The translations under genes were made by a program, and so were the position numbers. The notes beneath the pieces were generated by a model that saw only the letters and a list, made by a program, of their open reading frames with translations, was not told the DNA's origin and did no database searches. Shown in pieces: positions 17,252 to 25,359 of a stretch of 64,000 nucleotides of DNA (positions are counted from its first letter, which is position 1; every line of letters starts with the position of its first letter). Origin of the DNA: Pseudomonas linyingensis (GTDB lineage Bacteria > Pseudomonadota > Gammaproteobacteria > Pseudomonadales > Pseudomonadaceae); contig NZ_FNZE01000009.1 of the NCBI RefSeq assembly GCF_900109175.1, forward strand, positions 156,537-220,536, in the 5' to 3' direction.

Positions 17252-18697
17252 TCAACTTTCGTATTTGCCCAGGATGGTATCTTCCCAGCTGGCTTGTTCG
17301 TCATCTGACTCTTTTCGGCGACTTTCAATTTCTTGCTGGTTATAAACGTGTTCATGCCAGTGCATCTGTCGTATTGCTGCATCCCAATCGCCATCATGAA
17401 CGGAAACTGTCGTTTCATCACGATTGCACTTCACATCAGGAGTCGGTGGGTTGGATGGTGCGTTCTGGCCACACACTGGCATTTGTAAGCCGGTGACCTG
17501 GTCAGTATTGCGCCAGTCGGTGTCGCGTTTGTTGATCTTAGCTTTGCAGGATATCCGCTCAATTGACTGTGGCCCCCATGCATCTGGTTCTCGCAAGCGT
17601 TCGACTTTACGCCTAGCCTTGTGCTGGAGGGGCTTCGCCTCTCGCTCGGCTTGGCGTTTGCGCTCTTCAATGTGCCTCTCTACGGCGCGCCGGATGCAAT
17701 CCTCGTGCTTTTTTGCAAGCTCTATTGAACTGACGAGTTGTTTGACCTGGCGGGACAGCAATTCTTCGAGATACGTGTCACTCAAGTTGGCATATAACAA
17801 TCTCCTGTCGGCGATCATGTCTGGTTCTCTATCGCTATAGCTCTTTGTTAACACCTGAGATATTCGATAGCGACGCTCAAAGATGAGCCGTATGTGGGGT
17901 GGCGTCAGTGGCCCGGTCCGGTTGTCGAGTTGGAACAGTTTTTCCTCTAAACCAGGCCGCCATGCTCGTTCGAACAGCCACCCCACCACCTTGCAGGCCG
18001 TGTTCAGATCCAGGAGCATAGGCGCAGCGCTAGGCTGCGAAGGTAATCGAACCGACCAAACTTGCCAGTCGTCTGTCTGGATATCGCTGCACTTCATCTG
18101 CGCAAGGTCATCCAGGGGACAGTCTAGTAGTTGTGATAAGGCAATCAGGGCTTGGTCTCTGCCGCCCTGGAAGGTGCACTGACAAGCCCTGAGTATGTTG
18201 CTGATGCAAGCGTCACTCCCTGGCAGCTCAGTAATATGCTGCGCAGGTTGTTGCGAGATCGCGCGAAACCGCTGATACAGCCGGGACAGGGCCCGCAGAT
18301 CCTTTTTTTCATTCCACTGATTATGGGTCTGCCATTGAACCAAGATGGAGATCCGGCGTTTTACCTCGTTGAACGACAATGGTCCACGGGGTTTGAGCTG
18401 TTTTTTACAGAGGGTCTCTTCGATATACTCATAAAGGCCGTAATCGCTCCTTTCGCCGGTCTCGTAGATCACCGCATGATCGGTCAGAAATCTCTCCCAG
18501 TAGCAGTAACCCTTGGCTGACTCCAATGAACCCAAATGCAGCAGTTGCAGCCACGTATTCCAGTGTGCCAGCGCTCGCTTTACTTGGGCCGCGGCCCTGG
18601 GAAGGGAGGCTGCGTACATCAGCACAGCTGGAGGCAGGTCCTGATCCCACTGACCTAGATCGATTCTGCTGGTGTTGCGAATACGGAGGGTTGACAT
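17252..18697 (-). CDS. Inactivated tyrosine-recombinase-like protein (TnsF-like candidate target selector)
   Basis: A 481-residue protein whose first 300 residues follow the tyrosine-recombinase fold. They align by eye with the TnpS recombinase encoded next door: RALAHWNTWLQL versus RSALAYWAAWLQL, GPLSFNEVKRRISILVQW versus GALSYNTIRHRLAVLAKW, and GGRDQALIALSQLLDCPLDDL versus GLRDRALLLLAWSGGGRRRSEV. The box I arginine is missing, and no HxxR or catalytic Tyr region is recognisable. Instead there is a long charged, coiled-coil-like C-terminus. Tn6022-like Tn7 elements are known to use TnsF, an inactivated tyrosine recombinase, to choose their target; position and architecture here fit that role. 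The function is inferred. Confidence 0.65.
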   Translation of the reverse strand: MSTLRIRNTSRIDLGQWDQDLPPAVLMYAASLPRAAAQVKRALAHWNTWLQLLHLGSLESAKGYCYWERFLTDHAVIYETGERSDYGLYEYIEETLCKKQLKPRGPLSFNEVKRRISILVQWQTHNQWNEKKDLRALSRLYQRFRAISQQPAQHITELPGSDACISNILRACQCTFQGGRDQALIALSQLLDCPLDDLAQMKCSDIQTDDWQVWSVRLPSQPSAAPMLLDLNTACKVVGWLFERAWRPGLEEKLFQLDNRTGPLTPPHIRLIFERRYRISQVLTKSYSDREPDMIADRRLLYANLSDTYLEELLSRQVKQLVSSIELAKKHEDCIRRAVERHIEERKRQAEREAKPLQHKARRKVERLREPDAWGPQSIERISCKAKINKRDTDWRNTDQVTGLQMPVCGQNAPSNPPTPDVKCNRDETTVSVHDGDWDAAIRQMHWHEHVYNQQEIESRRKESDDEQASWEDTILGKYES

Positions 18698-18779
18698 CGG
18701 TATGCCGGGTATGGTTTTGGATGTGTACAGCGCGGAGCCTCAACGAACACACCGCAGTTGGACAGGGTGGGCCAGGGGC

Positions 18780-19946
18780 CTAGTCCTCAGTCGGCGCAAC
18801 GTGGCGTGAATCCATCGGATGACTTCCTGCGAGCGGTTTGGTAGCAGATGACCCAGTCACAGGGTCAGCCCCCGTTAGCAGTGTAGTTGCTCGGCTGTTC
18901 AGCAAGGAGCCTGCCTGGAAATAACCCATGACGGTGTGTATTGAGCGGTGTTCGGTCATGGCCATGACCTCGCCGAGCGGCACACCCTGGCGCCCGGCTT
19001 CGCTGACAAACCCGGACCTGAGGCTGTGCGCCGACCAGTCGCCATCGAGGCCAGCCAATTGTGCCCGGCGCTGTACGATGCGTGCGATCTGGTCGCAGGA
19101 CAATCCCGCCGTACCCACCCGGCCGCCCCGGTAGACCCGCCGAAACAGCGGTCCCGTGCTAGCCGGCGCAGCCGCCAGCCAGGCCGCGAGTGCCTGTGCC
19201 GCGGGCCCGCGCAACGGTTTTTCCCGGCGCACGCCCTCGGTCTCGGTCTTAGTGATGCCTAGGGCGTAGAGCCAGGTGTCGGCATCCAACTGACAGACAT
19301 CGCCCACTTGCAGCCCGACCACCTCCGAGCGCCGGCGCCCGCCACCGCTCCAAGCCAAGAGGAGGAGCGCGCGGTCGCGCAGGCCGCGCACGCCATCGCT
19401 ACAGGTGGCGAGCATCGCCTCCAGCGGTTCGCGCACTGCCGCGGACTTCTTGCGCACGCTGACACCCTGGCGGGTCTGGGCCTTACGGGCCTCGCGCAGC
19501 AGCGTCTTCACCGTGGTTGCCTCGGTCGGGCTCGGCCAGTCCTTTAGGGCATGCCACTTGGCGAGCACCGCCAGGCGATGGCGTATCGTGTTGTAACTCA
19601 GGGCGCCGAGTTTGGCCTTGACCCCGACGTCGACCAGCGCGGCATCCAACACTGGAGGTAGCAGGTACTGCCAACCGCCCGCCTCGGGGCGTGCCAGGTG
19701 ATCGAGGATGAACTGCACCACCACCGTGTCCGCCAGCGGCCCCGCCTCCAAGGTATGGCCGTAGCGCAATTGCAGCCAGGCGGCCCAGTAGGCGAGGGCG
19801 CTGCGGTAGCTGCGCACAGTATTGGCGGCGGTGCCGGCGGCGACGAAGGCGGCTGCGGCGGCGTGGGCTTCGGCATCAAGGCGATCGATAGCCAGCAGGC
19901 TGCTGTCGCTGCAATGGAGTAATAGCGTATTGTTCATTACGTTCAA
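18780..19946 (-). CDS. tnpS: TnpS-type tyrosine recombinase (cointegrate resolution protein S)
   Basis: A 388-residue tyrosine recombinase. Catalytic Arg is in SGGGRRRSEVVGL, HxxR in DWSAHSLRSGFVSEAG, a further His in TEHRSIHTVMGY and Tyr in that same VMGYFQAG, so it should be active. It is divergent from the TnpT gene with a 78-base spacer, the arrangement of the tnpS-rst-tnpT resolution module of Tn4651-family (Tn3-like) transposons. There TnpS resolves cointegrates by recombination at the rst site. No Tn3-family transposase gene is present in the window. Its GC content is high, unlike the adjacent Tn7-like genes. Confidence 0.87.
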   Translation of the reverse strand: MNVMNNTLLLHCSDSSLLAIDRLDAEAHAAAAAFVAAGTAANTVRSYRSALAYWAAWLQLRYGHTLEAGPLADTVVVQFILDHLARPEAGGWQYLLPPVLDAALVDVGVKAKLGALSYNTIRHRLAVLAKWHALKDWPSPTEATTVKTLLREARKAQTRQGVSVRKKSAAVREPLEAMLATCSDGVRGLRDRALLLLAWSGGGRRRSEVVGLQVGDVCQLDADTWLYALGITKTETEGVRREKPLRGPAAQALAAWLAAAPASTGPLFRRVYRGGRVGTAGLSCDQIARIVQRRAQLAGLDGDWSAHSLRSGFVSEAGRQGVPLGEVMAMTEHRSIHTVMGYFQAGSLLNSRATTLLTGADPVTGSSATKPLAGSHPMDSRHVAPTED

Positions 19947-19977
19947 CGTATTCTAATTAAGGTTTTTGGTAAATATA

Positions 19978-20002
19978 GTCGGATAACAATCGTTTATCAG
20001 AC
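19978..20002. other. Candidate TnpS recombination core site (rst-like)
   Basis: In the tnpS-tnpT spacer, GTCGGATAA (19978-19986) and TTATCAGAC (19994-20002) form 9-base arms that match as inverted repeats except at one position. They surround a 7-base centre, the geometry of a tyrosine-recombinase core site. The location between the divergent genes is where the rst site lies in Tn4651-type modules. Confidence 0.6.
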
Positions 20003-20024
20003 CTAATCTAGCAGGAGACAGAGA

Positions 20025-20987
20025 ATGGCGGTAGGCGTACCGGAAACCGACGTATTCGCGGCGGCAGACGCAGTCTTGGCGCGCGGCGAACGGCCGACGG
20101 TGGAGAGGGTGCGCCTGGAGCTGGGGCGCGGCAGCCCGGCGCGGGTCGGCGCCTTGCTGGATCAGTGGTGGGAGCAGTTAGCCCAGCGCCTGCGCGGCGA
20201 AACGCGGCTGCCGGCGCTGCCGACGGAGTTGGCGCAGTCCTTTGTCGCTATCTGGCAGCAGGCGACTACCTTGGCTCATGGGGTAGTCGAGCAATCGCTC
20301 GCTGGCCAGCGCCAGCTGTTAGCGGTAGAGCGCGAGCAGCTGGCCGCAGCCGAAGAACAGGCGCGCCAGGACGCGGCGCAGGCCCGCCAACAGACCGCCG
20401 CGGCATTGGCGGGACGGCAGGCGGCTGAAACCCGGCTGTCCGACCTGGAGCAATTGCTGAGCCAGCGGCTGGCGCAAATCGGCGACCTCCAGCAGCAACG
20501 CGGCGAGCTGCAACAGGTGTGTAATGCCCTGCAGCATCAGTTGCGGACTCTGCAGGCCGAGCTGCACGTAGCCCAGCAGCAGGCTGAGCAAGCGCGGGTG
20601 GCGCAAGAAACTTACGTGCGCGGTGTTGAGGAGCGCGCGCACCGCGAAGTCGACCGAGCGCGGGAGGAGAGCAAGTCCCGCCAAGCCGAGCACCGGGCAC
20701 TGCAGCGCCAGCTCGACGAGCTGCAGCAGCGTATGGAGCAAGTCCGGAGCGCCTTGAGCGAGGCGCAGCACCAGGCGGCTGCACAGCAAGCTCGTGCCGA
20801 GCTGACAGCGGAGCAGGGAGAGCAGCAGCGGCAAGCCCTGGAAGACCGGCTGTGCGCCACGCAGCAAGCGCTCGACGCGGTGCGGCATACAGCCGTGGCC
20901 CAGCAGGCTAGGGCCGACACGCTGGAGCAACAACTGGTCCAGCAGCAGGCATCGGGCTTGCGCAAGTTCAGAACGAAGAAAGGGTAA
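20025..20987 (+). CDS. tnpT: TnpT-type DNA-binding accessory protein with KfrA N-terminal domain
   Basis: A 320-residue protein. The first about 75 residues form a KfrA-type DNA-binding domain (TDVFAAADAVLARGERPTVERVRLELGRGSPARVGALLDQWW); the remainder is an almost continuous Gln/Arg/Glu-rich coiled coil. TnpT of Tn4651-family transposons binds the rst region and helps TnpS resolve cointegrates. AGGAG lies upstream of the ATG. It is divergent from tnpS over the candidate core site, which supports the name; KfrA-like plasmid proteins are the alternative by sequence alone. Confidence 0.82.
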   Translation: MAVGVPETDVFAAADAVLARGERPTVERVRLELGRGSPARVGALLDQWWEQLAQRLRGETRLPALPTELAQSFVAIWQQATTLAHGVVEQSLAGQRQLLAVEREQLAAAEEQARQDAAQARQQTAAALAGRQAAETRLSDLEQLLSQRLAQIGDLQQQRGELQQVCNALQHQLRTLQAELHVAQQQAEQARVAQETYVRGVEERAHREVDRAREESKSRQAEHRALQRQLDELQQRMEQVRSALSEAQHQAAAQQARAELTAEQGEQQRQALEDRLCATQQALDAVRHTAVAQQARADTLEQQLVQQQASGLRKFRTKKG

Positions 20988-21577
20988 TCCAACCGCGTCC
21001 CGACTGGTGCGGCGCCAGGGTACCTACAATCCGAGCACCATTCCAACGCCCCAGGACGGTAACAGGTTGCTCGCCGGCCTCGTGGCCGCGCTAGAACATG
21101 GCAACGAGCAGGACTATTAGCCATCCCGCGATGCACTGGTGTTTTTGGATCGCCAGTGCTTTATGGAGTTGGAGAGGGAATCGGCGTTCGTTGAGCTCAT
21201 CTCGCATTTGGCACCGCGTGATCCTAGGCGGGCACCGTATCACTCGCGCTATGGACTCAAATCAACTGAACTTCCGCCCGATACCACTGATCAGCAGGTG
21301 GAGGTCAGTGTCAGAGCTCAGCTTGGAGTAGAATTCTTTGCCTCGCTCAGCCAGGCATGTACCGACATGCAGGTTCACCCAGCTCATCGGGGCCAGCCCA
21401 TCGGCAGCCATCAGATCTTCCGAATCGACTTGTAGTGAACACTGGGACTATGCAGGACTAGCCCTCTGGAGATGCCTGAACGTGCGTTTTTAGAGGTGAC
21501 CACTGGGGGAGTTGGCTGATTCGCTTGAATCTTCGATACTGACCGTCGGCCAGCACTAACCAGGGAGCGCCGTACAA
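20988..21577. other. Non-coding or decayed stretch between tnpT and the defence operon
   Basis: No convincing gene. An open frame from 21139 to 21435 has no recognisable domain or ribosome site. A short frame ending LLAGLVAALEHGNEQDY (stop at 21118-21120) may be the tail of a lost gene. A junction between the TnpS/TnpT module and the Shango operon could lie here, but no inverted-repeat end was recognised. Confidence 0.4.
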
Positions 21578-24067
21578 ATGGCAAGGAAGCGTAGAAGCAG
21601 CAGCAAATCCAATGGATCCGTTGCATTGGTCCTCGGGGCCATTGTGCTAGGCCTGCTTGCTTCCGTTCCCAAGGAGGTATGGATTTTCCTGGGCGGAGCA
21701 GCCATCGTTAGTGGGGGTATGTGGCTGATCGTGAAGGCCTCCAACAAACAGCCGGCTGTGCCTCCTCCCTCGACCAAGCGGCAGTCTTCTCTGCAGGCAA
21801 CCCACCCAAGTGCTATCGATGCAGTTGTGCACGGTGGTTTGACGTTTTCTTCGAATACAGCTGTGCCGCTGGAGGCTGTCTCGACCTCTAGCGTACAAAA
21901 AACGGTTTCGTTCCAGACTCCGACAGCAAGGCCAGAGAGCTCCGAACTGTTCACCGTGACGCTCGAGGTGGTGGAGCAGCCCTCTCATCGAATTCCCAGC
22001 GCGCCTGCTGATTCGGTTGGTGCGCAAATGCGTTGGCTCTCTGCCGGTGACTTCATCGAGATCGCCGGCGAGAAAATTCCTGGTGGCATGATCTACGTCG
22101 GAGAGGATCGAAACAGCCGCTACGGCTCATCAGAGCCCTCCCGGATTAATCCCAGGCTGAAGGTCGCGCGAGGCATCGTGGATATCGCCGAGCGCCTGAC
22201 ATCCTATTGGCCGAGCTACGATACCATCTCCCCTGAAGCACGGCGTGCCTACCTGCAGTGGCTGTCCAGTGGCCGTAAAGCCCCGCATGCCAACATCGGT
22301 TACGTGTTCCTGTTCTTCTATGGCCTGGAGCGCCGGGTATTCGTCGACGCGAAGACAGATCGCGCAGCGGCCGCCGAGATTCCCAGCATCATCGCAGAAG
22401 TCGAAAGGTTGCTCTCGATTTACGGCGAGAACCAATCCTTCAGCAACTATGCGAGCCGCTTCGCGGACTTCCTTCGTCAGGGCACGGTGTCCGCCCGACG
22501 CTATCTGGAGGCGCCGCCAGCACCGTTGTCTTACGGCTACGAAATGCCCATAGAACTGCGCATCGGTCTGGGACAGTTGGCTGTCGATAAGCAACCGATG
22601 CCTGCTAACTGGGCACTGACTTGGGTCCTGTCTGATCACAGCATCGGGAAGCGGACACCCGTGACTCGTTGTGAGGATGCATTTGCCCACTTGTTCCGAA
22701 TGCGCTACGAGGAGCGCCATGGCGCTGGGGTAGTGCTTCCGCAGAACAAGACCCGGCTGAAGTTCCAGTACAACACCGCCTCTGCGGGGCTGCCTCCCCA
22801 AGAGCTGGATGGCCTGTCCGGAATTCCTGATGTCACTGTCACCTCCGCGGCACGGAAGAAGCTGCAGCAACTGGTTGACGAGTGCACAGTGCTGTTGGAG
22901 CCTTACAGCCGTTATCTCGGCCGAAACCCCGGCGTTCCAGATGCACTGGAAGGCCTTCTGCAGCTTCCCGTCGGTCTGTGGCCAGCGAGAGCTCGAGCAG
23001 AGCTTGACGAGCTGAAGCAGCGCATCGGCGACGGCATGGTGGTCATGAGCTTCGGCGAACTTGCGGGACGGCTGCAGAGTGCGGGAACCTTGTCGCGAGA
23101 CAAGGTTCTGATGCTCGCTCGGGCCTTGGAGTCATTGCACATCGGCATCGAGCCGGATGTACTGGCAGGCAGCAGAACGCCCAAACCTGAGGACCGCGTG
23201 GCGCTCTTCGCGACCCAGGCCGAAGATGGTGATCTGCGTGCTTCGCCGGCGTACAGCGCCGCCTCTGTCACCTTGGACCTCGCTTGTGCTGTAGCGGCTG
23301 CCGATGGCGACACTTCGCCGAAGGAGATCATGCTGTTGTCCCAGCATGTCGACTCCTGGAATCACCTGAGCGGTGCACATCGCAAGCGTCTAAAGGCCCA
23401 CCTGCGTTTGCAGCTGAACCAGCCCCCAACCCTGCAAAGCCTGAAGAAGAAACTGGAGCCCTTGGCCGAGTCGGCCAGAAGAGCAGTGGCGGCGCTCCTT
23501 GCCCACTTGGCGCAGGCCGACGGCGAGGTCACCCCTGCGGAAGTGAAGCTGCTCGAGCGTGTCTACAAGGCCCTGCAGCTGGACCTACAGTCGCTGTACA
23601 GCGACCTGCATGTAGCGGCCAGCGGTAGTCCTGTCGGCCCATCGCAGTCGATGCCTTCTGCACCTGGAACATCTCAATCCAAGTCCGCTGGCGGCTTCGC
23701 TTTGGACCACGAGCGCATTGCCCAACTGCAGCGTGAAACCGAGCAGGTATCGGCGCTGCTGGCACAGGTTTTCGTTGACGAACAGCCTGCAGAGCCGGAG
23801 GAGACTACAGTCGAGGAAGCCATCGAGGACACCGTCAGCATCTGCGGGTTGGACGCCGATCACTCGGCGTTCCTACGCGTACTCCTTTCCCGTACCTCAT
23901 GGGCACGAGACGAGTTGGAAGCGGTGGCAAGCGACATGGAGCTCATGCTCGACGGCGCATTGGAGCAGATCAACGACATGGCCTTCGAGAATTTCGATAT
24001 GCCGGTCACCGAGGGGGAAGACCCCTTCGAAATCAACCCTGACATCATGGAAAGGCTACCGCTATGA
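21578..24067 (+). CDS. sngA: Shango defence protein SngA (TerB-domain membrane-anchored protein)
   Basis: An 829-residue protein. Two N-terminal hydrophobic segments (about residues 13-28 and 33-50) are followed by a TerB_N-type region (RWLSAGDFIEIAGEKIPGGMIYVG and later YVFLFFYGLERRVF), a TerB core (ASVTLDLACAVAAADGDTSPKEIMLLSQHVDSW, repeated as AALLAHLAQADGEVTPAEVKLLERVYKAL) and an acidic TerB_C tail. TerB folds occur in tellurite resistance and phage defence. With the ATPase and helicase that follow, it matches the three-gene Shango anti-phage system. Its stop overlaps the next start (ATGA). Confidence 0.85.
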   Translation: MARKRRSSSKSNGSVALVLGAIVLGLLASVPKEVWIFLGGAAIVSGGMWLIVKASNKQPAVPPPSTKRQSSLQATHPSAIDAVVHGGLTFSSNTAVPLEAVSTSSVQKTVSFQTPTARPESSELFTVTLEVVEQPSHRIPSAPADSVGAQMRWLSAGDFIEIAGEKIPGGMIYVGEDRNSRYGSSEPSRINPRLKVARGIVDIAERLTSYWPSYDTISPEARRAYLQWLSSGRKAPHANIGYVFLFFYGLERRVFVDAKTDRAAAAEIPSIIAEVERLLSIYGENQSFSNYASRFADFLRQGTVSARRYLEAPPAPLSYGYEMPIELRIGLGQLAVDKQPMPANWALTWVLSDHSIGKRTPVTRCEDAFAHLFRMRYEERHGAGVVLPQNKTRLKFQYNTASAGLPPQELDGLSGIPDVTVTSAARKKLQQLVDECTVLLEPYSRYLGRNPGVPDALEGLLQLPVGLWPARARAELDELKQRIGDGMVVMSFGELAGRLQSAGTLSRDKVLMLARALESLHIGIEPDVLAGSRTPKPEDRVALFATQAEDGDLRASPAYSAASVTLDLACAVAAADGDTSPKEIMLLSQHVDSWNHLSGAHRKRLKAHLRLQLNQPPTLQSLKKKLEPLAESARRAVAALLAHLAQADGEVTPAEVKLLERVYKALQLDLQSLYSDLHVAASGSPVGPSQSMPSAPGTSQSKSAGGFALDHERIAQLQRETEQVSALLAQVFVDEQPAEPEETTVEEAIEDTVSICGLDADHSAFLRVLLSRTSWARDELEAVASDMELMLDGALEQINDMAFENFDMPVTEGEDPFEINPDIMERLPL

Positions 24068-25359
24068 GCAGCATCAGAGCCAAGGATCGCGACGCGGTCA
24101 TTCAGTCCCTGCGCGCCGGCGTCGTTCCTCGCGCAGGTCAGCATCTCATCCAGGTAGGGCGAGTCGGTGAGCTTGAAGCACTCATCCGTGACGTGGAGCG
24201 CCTGGCGGGAAGTGGCTCCGCGTTTCGGGTGGTGATCGGTGAGTATGGCGCGGGTAAGACATTCTTCCTCAACCTGGTGCGCTCCATCGCAATGGAGCGC
24301 AAGCTCGTCACCATGCATGCGGATCTGAACCCTGATCGCCGTCTGCATGCCACCGGTGGTCAAGCGCGCTCGCTGTATGCCGAGCTGGCCAAGAACATGT
24401 CCACCCGGACTAAGCCTGACGGCGGCGCTTTGCAGGGAATCGTCGAGAAGTTCATCGCTCAGGCCAAGACCGAGGCCAAGGCGTCCGGTAAAGACAGTGA
24501 GGCCGTGATTCGTGAGCATCTCACCCAACTGACCGAGATGGTCAACGGCTATGATTTCGCCGACGTGATCGCTGCCTACTGCAAAGGCTTCGAGGAAGGC
24601 AACGAGCAGCTCAAGGCCGATGCGATTCGCTGGTTGCGTGGAGAGTTCACCACCAAGACCGATGCGCGTGCCGCGCTGGGTGTGCGCAGCATCGTCGACG
24701 ATGCTTCCGTCTACGATCAGCTCAAGCTTCTCGCTCGGTTCGTTCGGCTGGCGGGTTTCGGCGGTTTGATGGTGTGTCTCGACGAACTGGTCAACCTGTA
24801 CAAACTGTCCAACACACAGGCTCGCAACGCCAACTACGAGCAAATCTTGCGAATCCTCAACGACTCCCTGCAAGGTTCCGCAGAGGGGCTCGGTTTCGTG
24901 CTGGGCGGTACCCCCGAGTTCCTCCTGGATACCCGCCGTGGCCTTTACAGCTATCCAGCCCTGCAGTCGCGTCTAGGGGAAAACAACTTCGCCAAATCAG
25001 GCCTGGTGGACCTCTCCGGGCCGGTCATCCGCCTCACCAGCCTGACGCCTGAGGACTTCTACGTGCTGCTGCAGAAGCTGCGCCATGTTTACGCAGCAGG
25101 TGAGAGCGAGCGGTATCTGCTGCCCGACGAGGCATTGCCTCTCTTCATGGCCCACTGTAATCAACGGTTGGGGGAGGCCTACTTCCGCACCCCGCGGACT
25201 ACCATCAACGCATTCATCAATCTGCTGGCAGTGCTGGAGCAGAACCCGGGAGCCGACTGGCGAACTCTGCTGGGCGCTGTAGAGATTACGCTGGATCGAG
25301 GCGGTGACGCTGATACACAGGTAAATGCTGACGATGAGCTTGCCACCTTCCAACTCTGA
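24064..25359 (+). CDS. sngB: Shango defence protein SngB (BREX-type ATP-binding protein)
   Basis: A 431-residue P-loop ATPase of the BrxC/BrxD (DUF2791) group: Walker A VVIGEYGAGKTFFLNLV near residues 57-72, Walker B GLMVCLDELVNLYK near 236-249, then a sensor-like FVLGGTPEFLLDTRRGLYSYPALQSRL. It is translationally coupled to sngA (ATGA overlap), and its 3' end overlaps the helicase gene by 35 bases. In Shango this ATPase is thought to act with the helicase on invading DNA; the molecular mechanism is not visible from sequence. Confidence 0.87.
   Translation: MSSIRAKDRDAVIQSLRAGVVPRAGQHLIQVGRVGELEALIRDVERLAGSGSAFRVVIGEYGAGKTFFLNLVRSIAMERKLVTMHADLNPDRRLHATGGQARSLYAELAKNMSTRTKPDGGALQGIVEKFIAQAKTEAKASGKDSEAVIREHLTQLTEMVNGYDFADVIAAYCKGFEEGNEQLKADAIRWLRGEFTTKTDARAALGVRSIVDDASVYDQLKLLARFVRLAGFGGLMVCLDELVNLYKLSNTQARNANYEQILRILNDSLQGSAEGLGFVLGGTPEFLLDTRRGLYSYPALQSRLGENNFAKSGLVDLSGPVIRLTSLTPEDFYVLLQKLRHVYAAGESERYLLPDEALPLFMAHCNQRLGEAYFRTPRTTINAFINLLAVLEQNPGADWRTLLGAVEITLDRGGDADTQVNADDELATFQL

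Noticed and set aside
18698..18779. Right end of the Tn7-like element just before tnpS
   Set aside because: ACA-ending candidates exist (for example near 18750), but none matches the left terminus beyond TGTG, and no target duplication matches, so no boundary is claimed.
21139..21435. Possible gene of 98 codons
   Set aside because: No ribosome site, no recognisable family and a composition like the surrounding non-coding DNA.
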